Below, piece by piece: positions 28,849-39,255 of a stretch of 48,362 nt of DNA. Numbering within the stretch: the first letter of the stretch is position 1; each line of letters opens with the position of its first letter. The DNA comes from Betaproteobacteria bacterium. GTDB taxonomy: Bacteria; Pseudomonadota; Gammaproteobacteria; Burkholderiales; Ferrovaceae. The stretch spans positions 1-48,362 of the forward strand of contig JAGWIW010000013.1 in the NCBI GenBank assembly GCA_028866015.1, in the 5' to 3' direction. A program made the position numbers and the translations under genes. Below the pieces are notes generated by a model that saw only the letters and a program-made list of their open reading frames with translations, was not told the DNA's origin and searched no databases.

Positions 28849-29240
28849 CCGGGGCGTTTATCCGGCCCCGGCTTTTTCTGCGGGGTTGCCGCAGGCGCCG
28901 CCGAGCCGCCTTCCTGACCTGCCATGAAGTTCCACGGCCACAACGCTGGATTGAAGAAAGGATTGTCAGCACCCGGGCCGCCCGCTGCGGGCTGCTTTTC
29001 GCTGCCCGCCGGTGCCGGCGTGAGCAGGGCACGCTGGTATTCCAGCGCCTTGATGGTCAGGTCGAGCATTCCCAGATGGGTGTTGAGCCAATGCTTGACC
29101 GTGTTGAGCTCGCCCAGCTTCTTGTCGATTTCCTCCGGGCTCAGCCCCGCCATCATGAGGTTCTGCATGGGAAATGCCATCGGATTGATCATCTTCTGGA
29201 ACATTTCAAAGATTTCGCCAGGCTTGCTTTCTTCCGCCAT
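28845..29240 (-). CDS. phaM: PhaM-like polyhydroxyalkanoate granule regulatory protein
   Basis: A small (131 aa) protein resembling PhaM of Ralstonia, which binds PHB synthase and DNA and controls the number and distribution of PHB granules. The N-terminal half is helical and hydrophobic (FEMFQKMINPMAFPMQNLM), followed by LGELNTVKHWLNTHLGMLDL and a Pro/Ala/Gly/Lys-rich tail (TPQKKPGPDKRPG), the expected DNA-binding end. ATG at 29240 was chosen; the open frame to 29378 adds unrelated residues. It begins 2 nt after the phaZ stop, so the two are likely co-transcribed. The 3' end contains the terminator of folA. Confidence 0.8.
   Translation of the reverse strand: MAEESKPGEIFEMFQKMINPMAFPMQNLMMAGLSPEEIDKKLGELNTVKHWLNTHLGMLDLTIKALEYQRALLTPAPAGSEKQPAAGGPGADNPFFNPALWPWNFMAGQEGGSAAPAATPQKKPGPDKRPG
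28847..28877 (+). terminator. Intrinsic terminator of folA, lying inside the 3' end of phaM
   Basis: AGCCGGGGC (28847-28855) and GCCCCGGCT (28865-28873) form a perfect 9-bp GC-rich stem with a 9-nt loop, followed by five Ts (28873-28877). The stem starts inside the folA stop codon. On the opposite strand no T-run follows, so it should act only on folA transcripts. Confidence 0.85.
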
Positions 29241-29242
29241 GT

Positions 29243-30463
29243 TCACCCCATGCTGTGAATGAAATCCCTGATCTGCGGGTAGATCGTTTCCCTGAAGCGG
29301 CGGCCGCTGAAAATGCCGTAATGCCCTACTCCCTGGGCCATCAGGTGACGCTGCCGTGCAGCAGGAATATTGAAGCAAAGATCGTGGGCGGCAGCTGTCT
29401 GGCCATTACCGGAAATGTCGTCCAGTTCACCTTCCACCGTGAGCAGCGCCGTCCGTCGAATCGCTTCCGGACGCACCGACTCGCCGCAGGAGTGGAGTGT
29501 GCCATGGGCCAGGTCATGGCGATGGAATACGCGTTCCAGCGTTTCCAGATAGTACTCGGCCGGAAGATCCATTACCGCGTTGTATTCATCGTAAAAGACA
29601 CGATGGGCATTGGCGCTATCGCCATCTCCCTGAACCAGGTGATGGTAGAAATCGCGGTGGGACTCGATATGCCGCCCGGGATTCATGGCCACGAACCCGG
29701 CATGCTGAAGAAAGCCCGGATACACGCGCCGCAGGTAACCCGGATATTTTGCCGGAACCGGAAAAATGACGCGTTGCTCAAACCAGGACAGGGGCCGTGA
29801 CTTGGCAAAGTTATTGACGGTGGTGGGGTTTCTGCGGGTATCGATGGGGCCACCCATCATGACCATGGAACGCGGCTGGACAACCTCATCCCGGGAAGCA
29901 AGGAGTGAAATGGCGGCAAGCGCCGGAACCGTGGGCTGGCACACGGACACCACATGCACGTCCGCACCCAGGTGGCGGATGAATTCCATCACGGTGCGCA
30001 CGTAATCGTCGAAATGGAAAGGTCCTTCGGACAGGGCAACCTGTTTTGCATCACGCCAGTCCGTGATGTAAACGTCAAAGTCAGGTATGAAGGTGCGTAC
30101 CGTATCGCGCAACAGGGTCGCAAAGTGCCCGGACAGTGGTGCCAGCAGCAATACCGGTGGTTGCCCGGAAAATCGCCCGACCTTGACGAATCGACGCAAT
30201 TGGCAGAACGGCGTTTCAAGCAACACCTGCTCCACCACGGGGACGGATTCTCCCGACACCCAGGTTTCGTCAATGCCGAATGCCGGTTTTTCATACCGCT
30301 TCGTGGCACGCAACAGCAGCTCGGATGCGGCCGACATCATGCGCCCTGCCGGCGTATAGCTGAGCGGGCTGTAAGGGCTGCCGTAGAGGTTCGCGACGGA
30401 TCGCGTCCACAGATTCATGGCAGCAAAGGATGCGTGCTGCAATTCGTGCAGTTCGTATAACAT
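29243..30463 (-). CDS. phaZ: Intracellular polyhydroxyalkanoate depolymerase
   Basis: Cytoplasmic depolymerase of native PHB granules (PhaZ1 type), 406 aa. It uses a cysteine nucleophile instead of serine: C175 in VSVCQPTVPAL, equivalent to Cys183 of the Ralstonia enzyme. An Asp in TVEGELDDISGNGQT and a His in QGVGHYGIFSGRRFRE complete the triad. The family N-terminus MLYELHELQHASFAAMN defines the start at 30463; the longer frame to 30697 was rejected. It is upstream of phaM (2-nt gap). Its start is 30 bp from divergent pip. With HbdH it would mobilise stored carbon. Confidence 0.93.
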   Translation of the reverse strand: MLYELHELQHASFAAMNLWTRSVANLYGSPYSPLSYTPAGRMMSAASELLLRATKRYEKPAFGIDETWVSGESVPVVEQVLLETPFCQLRRFVKVGRFSGQPPVLLLAPLSGHFATLLRDTVRTFIPDFDVYITDWRDAKQVALSEGPFHFDDYVRTVMEFIRHLGADVHVVSVCQPTVPALAAISLLASRDEVVQPRSMVMMGGPIDTRRNPTTVNNFAKSRPLSWFEQRVIFPVPAKYPGYLRRVYPGFLQHAGFVAMNPGRHIESHRDFYHHLVQGDGDSANAHRVFYDEYNAVMDLPAEYYLETLERVFHRHDLAHGTLHSCGESVRPEAIRRTALLTVEGELDDISGNGQTAAAHDLCFNIPAARQRHLMAQGVGHYGIFSGRRFRETIYPQIRDFIHSMG

Positions 30464-30493
30464 GGAGCTTCTCTGAACGTTGTTGCGAGAATC

Positions 30494-31513
30494 ATGATAC
30501 CCGAGATGAACAGGATGGGACATTCGAGCCCCCAGCTCCAGTCCGACGCGTTGTACCCAAAAATCGAACCCTACGAATATGGCTGGCTGGAAGTCAGCCC
30601 GCTGCACAAAATCTACTGGGAGCAATGCGGCAACCCCGGCGGCGTTCCGGTGGTCTTCCTGCACGGAGGCCCTGGGGCCGGCGCGGGCCCCATGCACCGG
30701 CGTTTTTTCGACCCTGACTTCTATCGCATCATCATTTTTGACCAGCGCGGGGCCGGGCGTTCACGCCCCCTTGGGGAAACCCGCGAAAACACCTCGCCGC
30801 TGCTGATCGAGGACATGGAACGCCTGCGCGAGCAATTCGGCGTGGAGCGCTGGCTTGTTTTCGGAGGCTCCTGGGGCAGCACCCTGGCGCTCGCCTATGC
30901 GGAAGCCCACCCTGAAAGCTGCCTGGGCCTGATCCTGCGCGGCATTTTCCTGTGCCGTCCGTCCGAAATCGAATGGTTCCTGTACGGCCTGAAAGCGATC
31001 TTTCCGGAAGCCTGGAGAACCTTCGCCCATTACATTCCGGACCAGGAGCGCCACGACCTGCTGGGCGCCTACCACCGGCGGCTGACGCACCCCGACCCGG
31101 CGGTACACATGCCCGCAGCACGCTACTGGGGCAGCTACGAAGGCTCCTGCTCAACCCTGCTGCCCAGTCCGGACACGGTGGCCCATTTCTCGAGTGATCC
31201 CGTGGCCCTGGGACTCGCCCGCATCGAAGCGCACTACTTCACCCACAATATTTTTCTGCCGGACAACAGCCTGCTCGACAATATCCGGCGCATTGCCCAC
31301 ATTCCCGGCGTCATCGTCCAGGGGCGATACGACGGGGTGTGCCCTATCATCACGGCAGACGACCTGCACCGGGCCTGGCCGGAAGCGGAATACATCATTG
31401 TGTCCGATGCCGGACATTCCGCTTTTGAACCGGGGATCCAGAAGGAACTGGTGCGGGCAGCCAACCGCTTCAGGCACAAGCTTCAGGCGGCAGCGCCGTT
31501 GGCCAGCACCTGA
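30494..31513 (+). CDS. pip: Proline iminopeptidase
   Basis: An alpha/beta-hydrolase (peptidase family S33) that removes N-terminal proline from peptides in the cytoplasm. The oxyanion motif HGGPGAGAG (from residue 57), FDQRGAGRSRP, the nucleophile elbow GGSWGSTLAL with S126, the acidic residue in GRYDGVCP and the catalytic His in SDAGHSAFEPG are all present. The 339-aa length is slightly longer than typical (about 315-320), because of the N-terminus. ATG at 30506 is an alternative start. The 3' end overlaps the convergent Nudix gene by 31 bp. Confidence 0.94.
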   Translation: MIPEMNRMGHSSPQLQSDALYPKIEPYEYGWLEVSPLHKIYWEQCGNPGGVPVVFLHGGPGAGAGPMHRRFFDPDFYRIIIFDQRGAGRSRPLGETRENTSPLLIEDMERLREQFGVERWLVFGGSWGSTLALAYAEAHPESCLGLILRGIFLCRPSEIEWFLYGLKAIFPEAWRTFAHYIPDQERHDLLGAYHRRLTHPDPAVHMPAARYWGSYEGSCSTLLPSPDTVAHFSSDPVALGLARIEAHYFTHNIFLPDNSLLDNIRRIAHIPGVIVQGRYDGVCPIITADDLHRAWPEAEYIIVSDAGHSAFEPGIQKELVRAANRFRHKLQAAAPLAST

Positions 31514-32139
31514 TAGAAGTTGACCAGGATTCCGGCCGTCGCACCCCAGATGTTGTGCTGCTGCCAGGGAATGGCGTAGTACTGGCGCAAACGGCCATTC
31601 CTGACATCCTGCTGCAGCACATGGCGCTCCGGATCGAAGAAATACTCGAGGGGCACTTCAAACACTTCGGCCACTTCGGATGGGTCCGGCTCAAGGGTGA
31701 AAGGCGGGGAAACCCATCCCACCACGGGTACCACGCGGTATCCCGTGGGGATGAAATATTCCCTCAAGGCGCCCAGCAATTCCACCCGTTGCCGCGACAA
31801 TCCGATTTCTTCTTCGGTTTCACGCAAGGCCGTGGCGGCGGCCGAGGCGTCATCGGGCTCAACCCGGCCGCCAGGAAAGCTGATTTGTCCCGCGTGATCG
31901 CTCAGATGCTCGGTGCGGCGCGTGAGCAGCACCTGAAGGCCTTCGGGCCTTGCCACCAGAGGAACCAGCACCGCCGCCGGTTTGGCGGCGGCACAGGCGT
32001 CCTCGCTCATCATGAGACGACCGTCGAAGTGCGGCACCTCTTCCTGACTGGAAAGGCTGGCCCTGAGCCAGGCCTTCAGTTCTTCCGGAGCCCCCGCCAG
32101 CAGGGCCGGATCGAGCAGGGAGCGAAGGGCTGCCGTCAT
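31483..32139 (-). CDS. CoA pyrophosphatase (Nudix hydrolase, NudL-like)
   Basis: Nudix hydrolase predicted to cleave CoA to 3',5'-ADP and 4'-phosphopantetheine. The Nudix box is complete (GGRVEPDDASAAATALRETE, then EEIGL). The extra UPF0035 CoA motif is visible just upstream, around LLTRRTEHLSDHAGQISFPG. The C-terminal region has YYAIPWQQHNIWGATAGIL, typical of the group. The 218-aa length is normal. It is the last gene of the long minus-strand run from exbB, 8 nt after the hppA stop. It overlaps pip by 31 bp at the 3' end. Confidence 0.9.
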   Translation of the reverse strand: MTAALRSLLDPALLAGAPEELKAWLRASLSSQEEVPHFDGRLMMSEDACAAAKPAAVLVPLVARPEGLQVLLTRRTEHLSDHAGQISFPGGRVEPDDASAAATALRETEEEIGLSRQRVELLGALREYFIPTGYRVVPVVGWVSPPFTLEPDPSEVAEVFEVPLEYFFDPERHVLQQDVRNGRLRQYYAIPWQQHNIWGATAGILVNFYQVLANGAAA

Positions 32140-32147
32140 GGAACCCC

Positions 32148-34175
32148 TTAGCTCAGCAAAGGCACAATCATCAGGGCCACGATGTTGATGATCTTGATCA
32201 TGGGGTTCACGGCGGGTCCCGCCGTGTCCTTGTAGGGATCACCCACCGTATCGCCGGTAACCGCGGCCTTGTGCGCCTCGGATCCCTTGCCACCAAAATG
32301 ATCGTCTTCAATGTATTTTTTGGCGTTGTCCCAGGCCCCTCCTCCCGTGGTCATGGAAATGGCCACGAACAACCCGGTGATGATGGTCCCCATCAGCACC
32401 CCACCCAGGGCTTTTGCCCCCAGGAGCAATCCCACCACCACTGGCACCAGGACCGGCAACAGGGAAGGCACGATCATTTCCTTGATGGCTGCCCGGGTCA
32501 GCAGGTCAACCGCCCGCGTGTAATCGGGCTTTTGCGTGCCGGCCATGATGCCCGTCATTTCACGGAACTGGCGCCGCACTTCCAGCACCACGGCTCCGGC
32601 AGAACGGCCAACGGCCTCCATGGCCATGGCTGCAAAAAGGTAGGGAATCATGCCGCCGATGAACAGCCCCACGATCACCATGTGGTCCGAAAGGTCAAAC
32701 ACCGTTTCATGGCCGGAGGCCTTGGCCAGCTGGTGGGTGTAGTCGGCAAACAGGACCAGGGCCGCGAGGCCGGCCGATCCAATGGCATACCCCTTGGTCA
32801 CGGCTTTGGTGGTGTTGCCCACCGCGTCGAGGGGGTCGGTAATGTCACGAATCGCTGGCGGCAAGCCAGACATTTCCGCAATCCCGCCGGCGTTGTCGGT
32901 GATGGGCCCGTAGGCGTCAAGGGCCACCACAATGCCGGCCATGGACAACATGGAGGTGGCCGCAATGGCGATTGCATACAGTCCGCCCAGCGAATAGGCC
33001 CCCAGGATGCCCAGACAAATGACGATCACGGGCGCTGCCGTCGCCTTCATGGATACACCCAGGCCGGCGATGATGTTGGTGGCATGACCGGTGGTGGACG
33101 CCTCTGCCACGGTTTTAACCGGGGCATATTCAGTGGCCGTGTAGTACTCCGTGATCACCACCAGGGCGGCCGTTACGCCCAACCCAATGAGAGAGGCCAG
33201 CCACAGGTTCATGACGGAAATGCCTGCCGGATTGTTCCCCATCAGTACACCGGTGATCGGATAAAACGCCAGGGCAGCAATGACGCCGGCCACGATCAGG
33301 CCGCGGTAGAGGGCATTCATGATCTTCCCTCCCTCACGGGCCTTCACGAAATAGGTGCCCACGATGGAGGAAATGATGGAAACCCCGCCCAGGGCCAGCG
33401 GATAGGCCAGTGCGTTGCCAAAACCCTTCATCACCAACGCCCCCAGCAGCATGGTGGCGATGATGGTGACGGCATAGGTTTCAAAGAGGTCGGCGGCCAT
33501 TCCCGCACAATCCCCTACATTATCCCCCACGTTATCGGCAATCACGGCCGGGTTGCGCGGATCGTCCTCGGGAATGCCTGCTTCCACTTTCCCGACCAGG
33601 TCGGCGCCCACATCCGCCCCCTTGGTAAAGATCCCGCCGCCGAGACGGGCGAAAATGGAAATGAGCGACCCCCCGAAGGCAAGCCCCACCAGGGGTGACG
33701 CATCCGCGACGGTGCCGGCTGGAGCCATGCTCTGGAGAATGGCATAGTATCCGGCCACACCCAGCAGCCCCAGCCCCACCACCAACAGGCCGGTGACCGC
33801 CCCGCCGCGGAAGGCCACGGACAGGGCGGCATTGAGACCGTCATGCGCCGCCTGGGCCGTGCGCACGTTGGCCCTCACCGACACGTTCATGCCGATGAAG
33901 CCTGCCGCTCCGGAGGCCACGGCGCCAATGGCAAAACCAATGGCCGTTTGGGCTCCAAGGCCGAGAAAAATCAGGACAAACAGCACCACCCCCACAATTC
34001 CGATCGTCATGTACTGCCGGCGCAGGTAGGCGGAAGCGCCTTCCTGGATGGCTGCGGCAATTTCCTGCATGCGCGCATTGCCATTCGGTTTCGAAAGGAC
34101 CCATTGATATGAAGCAAACCCGTAAATCAGAGCCAACACTGCACAAACCAGGGCAAACAGCACACCTTGCGACAT
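32148..34175 (-). CDS. hppA: Membrane-bound proton-pumping pyrophosphatase
   Basis: Integral-membrane H+-translocating inorganic pyrophosphatase, 675 aa with many hydrophobic segments. It couples PPi hydrolysis to proton pumping across the inner membrane, or the reverse. The substrate-binding loops are [20 protein letters not shown] and [36 protein letters not shown] lies further on. The Lys in GNTTKA marks the K+-independent subtype (K+-dependent enzymes have GNTTAA). A GGGAG ribosome-binding site precedes the ATG at 34175. The PPi-dependent phosphofructokinase gene lies immediately upstream (32-nt gap), so PPi made by one system can serve the other. Confidence 0.95.
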   Translation of the reverse strand: MSQGVLFALVCAVLALIYGFASYQWVLSKPNGNARMQEIAAAIQEGASAYLRRQYMTIGIVGVVLFVLIFLGLGAQTAIGFAIGAVASGAAGFIGMNVSVRANVRTAQAAHDGLNAALSVAFRGGAVTGLLVVGLGLLGVAGYYAILQSMAPAGTVADASPLVGLAFGGSLISIFARLGGGIFTKGADVGADLVGKVEAGIPEDDPRNPAVIADNVGDNVGDCAGMAADLFETYAVTIIATMLLGALVMKGFGNALAYPLALGGVSIISSIVGTYFVKAREGGKIMNALYRGLIVAGVIAALAFYPITGVLMGNNPAGISVMNLWLASLIGLGVTAALVVITEYYTATEYAPVKTVAEASTTGHATNIIAGLGVSMKATAAPVIVICLGILGAYSLGGLYAIAIAATSMLSMAGIVVALDAYGPITDNAGGIAEMSGLPPAIRDITDPLDAVGNTTKAVTKGYAIGSAGLAALVLFADYTHQLAKASGHETVFDLSDHMVIVGLFIGGMIPYLFAAMAMEAVGRSAGAVVLEVRRQFREMTGIMAGTQKPDYTRAVDLLTRAAIKEMIVPSLLPVLVPVVVGLLLGAKALGGVLMGTIITGLFVAISMTTGGGAWDNAKKYIEDDHFGGKGSEAHKAAVTGDTVGDPYKDTAGPAVNPMIKIINIVALMIVPLLS

Positions 34176-34207
34176 AGTGATCTCCCTATTTTTTATGATG
34201 CAGGACG

Positions 34208-35473
34208 CTACACTTTGAACGTGGTCTTCAACTTCTTGGGGACGGCAATATTCCTCAGGGTGACGTAATCAGGCAATCCGTTCTTGAACGGGGGGAAATC
34301 TTCTCCGGCAATGAGAGGCTCCAGGTAGCGTCGGCACTTGGCCGTGATGCCGAACCCGTCCGGCGTGATGAAATCGCGCGGGAGCATCTTTTCGCGGTTG
34401 GCCACTTCAGCCAGAGGCACCATGCCCACTTTCCAGGCATAGGGGCGACTGGACGTGCGCACGATGATGGGCATGACCGCATTGTGGCCGCGCAGGGCAA
34501 ACTCGACTGCGGCTTTGCCCATGGCATAGGCCTGGGCCACGTCCGTTTTGGAGGCGATGTGGCGGGCAGCCCGCTGCAGGTAATCCGCCACAGCCCAGTG
34601 ATATTTGTGCCCCAGCTGCTCGCGCACCAGGTTGGCAATGACCGGCGCCACGCCGCCCAGTTGTGCATGACCGAAAGCATCGCGCAGGCCGCTTTCGGAA
34701 AGAAACCTGCCGGAGGGGTCACGCAAGCCTTCCGAGACCCCAATGACGCAGTAACCTTTCTGTTTCACGGTTTCATCGACGCGTGCGAGAAACTTTTCCT
34801 GCGCAAAGGGAATTTCGGGAAACAGCAGGACATGGGGGGCCTGCCCGGGCTTTTCCGCAGCCAGTCCACAGGCCGCCGTGATCCAGCCGGCATGGCGTCC
34901 CATGACTTCCAGCACGAACACGCGGGTGGATGTCTTGGCCATGGAAGCCACGTCAAAAGCCGCTTCCCGGATGGAGGTGGCGACGTACTTGGCCACGGAG
35001 CCGAATCCGGGGCAGCAGTCCGTGACGGGCAAATCGTTGTCCACGGTTTTGGGAACGCCCACACACACGATCGGGTAGCCAAGCTGCTCACCGATCTGGG
35101 ATACCTTATGTGCCGTGTCCTGCGAATCGCCCCCGCCGTTGTAGAAAAAGTAGCGGATGTCATGGGCACGGAACACTTCGATCAGACGTTCGTATTCGGT
35201 CCGGTTCTGTTCAAGGGACTTGAGCTTGTAGCGGGCCGAGCCAAAAGCGCCGGCAGGCGTATGGCGCAAGGCGCGGATGGCCGCATCCGATTCCTTGCTG
35301 GTATCGATGAGGTCTTCGGTAAGGGCGCCCAGGATTCCGTTTCGTCCGGCATACAGCTTGCCGATGCGGTCACTGTGCTTGCGTGCCGCCTCGATCACGC
35401 CACAGGCACTGGCATTGATGACAGCGGTGACCCCGCCCGACTGGGCATAGAAGGCATTAGGCTTTTTGGCCAT
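34208..35473 (-). CDS. pfp: Pyrophosphate-dependent 6-phosphofructokinase
   Basis: Reversible PPi-fructose-6-phosphate 1-phosphotransferase, 421 aa. It replaces ATP-dependent phosphofructokinase and can work in glycolysis or gluconeogenesis. The phosphoryl-donor loop reads [12 protein letters not shown], with Asp at the position that favours PPi over ATP, and [13 protein letters not shown] carries the PPi-type lysine. [14 protein letters not shown] binds fructose-6-P. The N-terminal [16 protein letters not shown] matches the long PPi-PFK clade. It sits between adk (24-nt gap) and hppA (32-nt gap) in one transcript. Confidence 0.93.
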   Translation of the reverse strand: MAKKPNAFYAQSGGVTAVINASACGVIEAARKHSDRIGKLYAGRNGILGALTEDLIDTSKESDAAIRALRHTPAGAFGSARYKLKSLEQNRTEYERLIEVFRAHDIRYFFYNGGGDSQDTAHKVSQIGEQLGYPIVCVGVPKTVDNDLPVTDCCPGFGSVAKYVATSIREAAFDVASMAKTSTRVFVLEVMGRHAGWITAACGLAAEKPGQAPHVLLFPEIPFAQEKFLARVDETVKQKGYCVIGVSEGLRDPSGRFLSESGLRDAFGHAQLGGVAPVIANLVREQLGHKYHWAVADYLQRAARHIASKTDVAQAYAMGKAAVEFALRGHNAVMPIIVRTSSRPYAWKVGMVPLAEVANREKMLPRDFITPDGFGITAKCRRYLEPLIAGEDFPPFKNGLPDYVTLRNIAVPKKLKTTFKV

Positions 35474-35497
35474 GGACTCTCCCGGACATGGGGCTCA

Positions 35498-36184
<687 letters not shown>

Positions 36185-36197
36185 TTAATGAGAAAAC

Positions 36198-36974
36198 CTA
36201 CCTTGAAACCCCACGAGGGTCAAATAATTGGCGCACCCGCTCCAGGTCATCCGGCGTATCCACCCCGGGCGCCGGTGCCCGTTCCGTCGTCACCACCGCA
36301 ATCCGATAGCCATGCCAAAGGGCTCGCAGCTGCTCCAGGGCCTCGAAAGTTTCCAGCGGGGAGCGTTCAAGCGTGGCAAAAACCTGCAGGAAAGATGCGC
36401 GGTAGGCATACAGCCCCACATGATGCCACGCCGGCAAGCCGGCCGGCCAGGCGCTGTCGCCTTGCTGAAAGGCGTCCCGTGGCCAGGGAATGGGGGCCCT
36501 GCTGAAATAGAGGGCCTCGCCGGCACGATTCATGACCACCTTGACGGCTGAGGTGCTTTCAAAATGCGCGCGGTCGTGAATGGGGTAGCAGGCGGTGGCC
36601 ATGGCACAGTCAGGGCTTTCGGCCAGCCTCGCGGCCACGGCCCGGATGGCTTCAGGCGCCATCAGGGGCTCATCACCCTGCACATTCACCACCAAGGCCT
36701 CGGGCGGCAAAGCCAACAGGCGAACCGCTTCAGCCAGGCGATCTGTTCCGGTGTCGTGATCGTCCCGGGTCAGAACGACTTCCACGCCTGCAGCCCGGGC
36801 TGCGGACGCAATGTCCTCATGGTCCGTTGCCACCACCACCCGCCCCGCACCACTATCGCGCGCCCGCAAGGCGCACTGAACCACCATGGGTTTTCCTGCA
36901 ATGTCTGCCAGCGCCTTCCCGGGAAAACGGGTGGAACCCATGCGGGCCGGCACAATGGCCGTGAAGGAAGCCAC
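36198..36974 (-). CDS. kdsB: 3-deoxy-manno-octulosonate cytidylyltransferase
   Basis: Activates KDO to CMP-KDO for the LPS inner core, in the cytoplasm. The 258-aa product begins with VPARMGSTRFPGKALADI, the CTP-binding signature. VVATDHEDIASAARAAG, VLTRDDHDTGTDRLAEAV, NVQGDEPLMAPE and HVGLYAYRASFLQ follow in order. The start is GTG at 36974, sharing one base with the stop of the UPF0434 gene (TAGTG), so translation is coupled. It belongs to the lpxK-UPF0434-kdsB lipid A/LPS group. Confidence 0.96.
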   Translation of the reverse strand: MASFTAIVPARMGSTRFPGKALADIAGKPMVVQCALRARDSGAGRVVVATDHEDIASAARAAGVEVVLTRDDHDTGTDRLAEAVRLLALPPEALVVNVQGDEPLMAPEAIRAVAARLAESPDCAMATACYPIHDRAHFESTSAVKVVMNRAGEALYFSRAPIPWPRDAFQQGDSAWPAGLPAWHHVGLYAYRASFLQVFATLERSPLETFEALEQLRALWHGYRIAVVTTERAPAPGVDTPDDLERVRQLFDPRGVSR

Positions 36975-37153
36975 TAGGCTTCCTCGATATCTTCAAGACG
37001 CCTGGCTTCCGCTTCCAGCATGACGGGGATGCCATCCTTGATGGGGAAAGCAAGTCGGCAGGGAGAGCAGACCAGTTCCTGGCGTGTGGGCCGATGCAAC
37101 AGCGGCCCTTTGCACAGCGGGCACACCAGTATTTCAAGCAGTCGTCGGTCCAT
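36974..37153 (-). CDS. Trm112/UPF0434 family small protein
   Basis: A 59-residue protein of the Trm112-like UPF0434 (YcaR) family. The expected zinc-ribbon cysteines are present: CPLCKGPL near residues 11-14 and CSPC about 17 residues later. The C-terminal half reads [18 protein letters not shown], a family hallmark. Its molecular role is not established, but it is almost always between lpxK and kdsB. ATG at 37153 overlaps the lpxK 3' end by 20 nt; the longer open frame to 37246 is unrelated in sequence. Confidence 0.93.
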   Translation of the reverse strand: MDRRLLEILVCPLCKGPLLHRPTRQELVCSPCRLAFPIKDGIPVMLEAEARRLEDIEEA

Positions 37154-38150
37154 GTCCTCTCCGTCGCAGGGTTTGATCCACCAGCGCCAGCAGCGCGGGG
37201 TCCAGCACAGCCTCCACCGGCAGCATCCAGCTGTCCGGCAAGGCAAACTTCCGACATTTTATCCCATCTTTTTCAGTCATCAGCAGCGGCGCTGCCGGTT
37301 CGAAGCGCAGTTCTTCGTGGCGGAACCGATGGTGGTCCGGAAACGGGTGGCAAATGGCCCCGATGCCCAGGGTTTCCAGCAGCCTGAAAAACCGTTGAGG
37401 ATGGCCAATGCCAGCCACCGCATGGGCTCTCTTTCCGGAAAAGTGGCCGACATCGCAGGCGCGGTTGCTGCCGTCCAGGGACACCCAGCCCTGCGGCCGC
37501 AATGCCATGCCAAACTGGGGGACGCGCAGGGAGAGCAGGGTGCGTGCCGGGCCGTTGATAACCACGGCATCCACCGAGTCCAGGCGCGCAAGCGGTTCAC
37601 GCAAGGGCCCTGCCGGCAACAGCGCCCCGTTGCCGAAAAGACGCGCCCCATCCACCACTGCAATTTCCATGGTGCGTGCCAGCGCCAGATGCTGCAAACC
37701 ATCGTCGCTGACCAGCAGATCGACGTCCGGATGGGCCTGCAACAATGCACGGCCGGTTGCGCTGCGGTCTCGACCGGCCCAGACCGGCACCCCGGTGCGC
37801 GAAGCCATAAGGACCGCTTCGTCGCCTGCCTCGGCCGGATCATCACCCGGCTCCACCCGGCGTTCCGATCGAGCCGAGGCCCCGTACCCGCGGCAAATGA
37901 TGCCGGGATGCCAGCCCTGCCGGCGCAGGGCTTCAACCAGGGCGATGGTGAGCGGGGTTTTGCCGGTGCCCCCGACCGTGATGTTACCCACCACCAGTAC
38001 CGGCACCGGCAGGCGCCGGCTGCCGAGCCAGCCGGCGGCATACAGCCGGCGTCGCAAGGCGACCACGAGACGAAACAGGAAGCTCAGGGGCAACAGCCAG
38101 ACAGGAGGCGCCTCACGCCCATACCATTGAAGCAGCAGCCAGCGCTCCAT
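37134..38150 (-). CDS. lpxK: Tetraacyldisaccharide 4'-kinase
   Basis: Phosphorylates the 4' position of lipid A disaccharide at the inner membrane, 338 aa. An N-terminal membrane-associated helix ([16 protein letters not shown]) is followed by the P-loop [28 protein letters not shown]-type sequence (here [19 protein letters not shown]), [17 protein letters not shown] and FPDHHRF are typical of LpxK. It begins 4 nt after the exbD stop. Its end overlaps the UPF0434 gene by 20 nt. Confidence 0.95.
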   Translation of the reverse strand: MERWLLLQWYGREAPPVWLLPLSFLFRLVVALRRRLYAAGWLGSRRLPVPVLVVGNITVGGTGKTPLTIALVEALRRQGWHPGIICRGYGASARSERRVEPGDDPAEAGDEAVLMASRTGVPVWAGRDRSATGRALLQAHPDVDLLVSDDGLQHLALARTMEIAVVDGARLFGNGALLPAGPLREPLARLDSVDAVVINGPARTLLSLRVPQFGMALRPQGWVSLDGSNRACDVGHFSGKRAHAVAGIGHPQRFFRLLETLGIGAICHPFPDHHRFRHEELRFEPAAPLLMTEKDGIKCRKFALPDSWMLPVEAVLDPALLALVDQTLRRRGHGPTTA

Positions 38151-38154
38151 GGAT

Positions 38155-38580
38155 TCAGCGGGCCGGAACCCGGGTCAGCACCGTCAGGCGCCGGTACCCA
38201 GCCTGCTGGGCCGCTTCCATCACCAGCACCACCTGACCGTGCCGTGCATCGCGATCGGCGCTGATGACCACAACCGGGTCACCCCGGCCCTGGGCCGCAT
38301 GCTGCAACGCCTCCCGGATCTGGGGCAGCCCAGCCGGTGCGGCAACAGGACTGTCATTCACGCGCATCTGTCCGGCTGCATCCACAATCACTTCGATGCG
38401 GGGCGTGGTGGGTGGTGCCGGAGCCGAAGCCAATCCTTCAGGTAGATTCACGTGCAATCCGGCAAAACGGCTGTAAGTGGTGGTGATCATGAGAAAAATC
38501 AGGATCACCAGCAGCACGTCGATCATCGGGATCAGGTTGATTTCGGGCTCGTCGCGCATCCGACCCCGGCGGAAATTCAC
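38155..38580 (-). CDS. exbD: ExbD/TolR family biopolymer transport protein
   Basis: Inner-membrane partner of the ExbB/TolQ proton channel, 141 aa. It transmits proton-motive force to TonB or TolA across the periplasm. The single membrane segment follows a conserved start (EINLIPMIDVLLVILIFLMI) and contains the proton-path Asp of MIDVLL. The periplasmic domain includes VNLPEGLASAP and VVISADRDARHGQVVLVM. Its ATG overlaps the exbB stop (38577-38580). No tonB lies nearby, so Ton versus Tol function is open; the location before lpxK is typical of betaproteobacteria. Confidence 0.9.
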   Translation of the reverse strand: MNFRRGRMRDEPEINLIPMIDVLLVILIFLMITTTYSRFAGLHVNLPEGLASAPAPPTTPRIEVIVDAAGQMRVNDSPVAAPAGLPQIREALQHAAQGRGDPVVVISADRDARHGQVVLVMEAAQQAGYRRLTVLTRVPAR

Positions 38581-39185
38581 GGCTGCCGGTCTCCGTGCAG
38601 GACTTCCACCAGCTTCACCGCCTGTTGTTCCATCTCCACGATCATGCGGTCGATGCGCGCCCGGAACAGACGGTAGAAGATCATGCTCGGGACCGCCACC
38701 ACCAGACCGAAAGCCGTATTGTAGAGGGCGATGGAAATGCCCTGGGCAAGGGCTTCGGGACTGCTGCCGGCCGGCGTCTGGCTGCCAAAAAGGACAATCA
38801 TGCCCACCACCGTACCAAACAGGCCCAGCAGGGGGCTGATGCTGGCAATGGTGCCCAGAGTGGAGAGGGAGCGTTCAAGGTCCACCAGGACTGCCCTCCC
38901 GGCCTCTTCAATGGCTTCCTTCATGGCTTCGCGCGAATTATGCTCGTTGCGAAGCCCGGCAGAAAATATCCGCCCCAGGGGCGAAGCGGCTTCCAGCTGA
39001 TCCACCAGTTGCGGGGAGATGCCCTGCTCGCGCACTTGGGTCAACACGTCGTTGAGCAGGCCCCTGGGCAGGACCCGTGAAAAGCGCAGGGCCCACAGAC
39101 GCTCGAAGATGACGGCAAGCCCCACCACCGAAGCGGCCACGAGCAGGATGCTGGGCCATCCGGCCGCTTCAATCAGATGTGGCAC
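38577..39185 (-). CDS. exbB: MotA/TolQ/ExbB family proton channel protein
   Basis: Energy-transducing inner-membrane proton channel subunit, 202 aa. Three membrane segments are visible: WPSILLVAASVVGLAVIFER near the N-terminus, STLGTIASISPLLGLFGTVV and ALYNTAFGLVVAVPSMIFY. The last two are the conserved pore region. I chose GTG at 39185, which starts VPHLIEAAGW and has a GGGAG ribosome-binding site about 7 nt upstream. The frame extends to 39263, but the added residues are not family-like. It is the promoter-proximal gene of the run down to the Nudix gene. Confidence 0.9.
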   Translation of the reverse strand: MPHLIEAAGWPSILLVAASVVGLAVIFERLWALRFSRVLPRGLLNDVLTQVREQGISPQLVDQLEAASPLGRIFSAGLRNEHNSREAMKEAIEEAGRAVLVDLERSLSTLGTIASISPLLGLFGTVVGMIVLFGSQTPAGSSPEALAQGISIALYNTAFGLVVAVPSMIFYRLFRARIDRMIVEMEQQAVKLVEVLHGDRQP

Positions 39186-39255
39186 TTGGACTCCCGTGAA
39201 GATGAACTGGGTGGTAGTGTAATGGATGGGCAGCCTCTTGGCGACCCGGAACGAG

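Noticed and set aside
32271-33698. Long open frame (475 codons) on the plus strand antisense to hppA
   Set aside because: Its product is Gly/His/Arg-rich with no domain or hydrophobic logic, and the minus strand encodes a complete pyrophosphatase. GC-rich codon bias on one strand produces such frames on the other.
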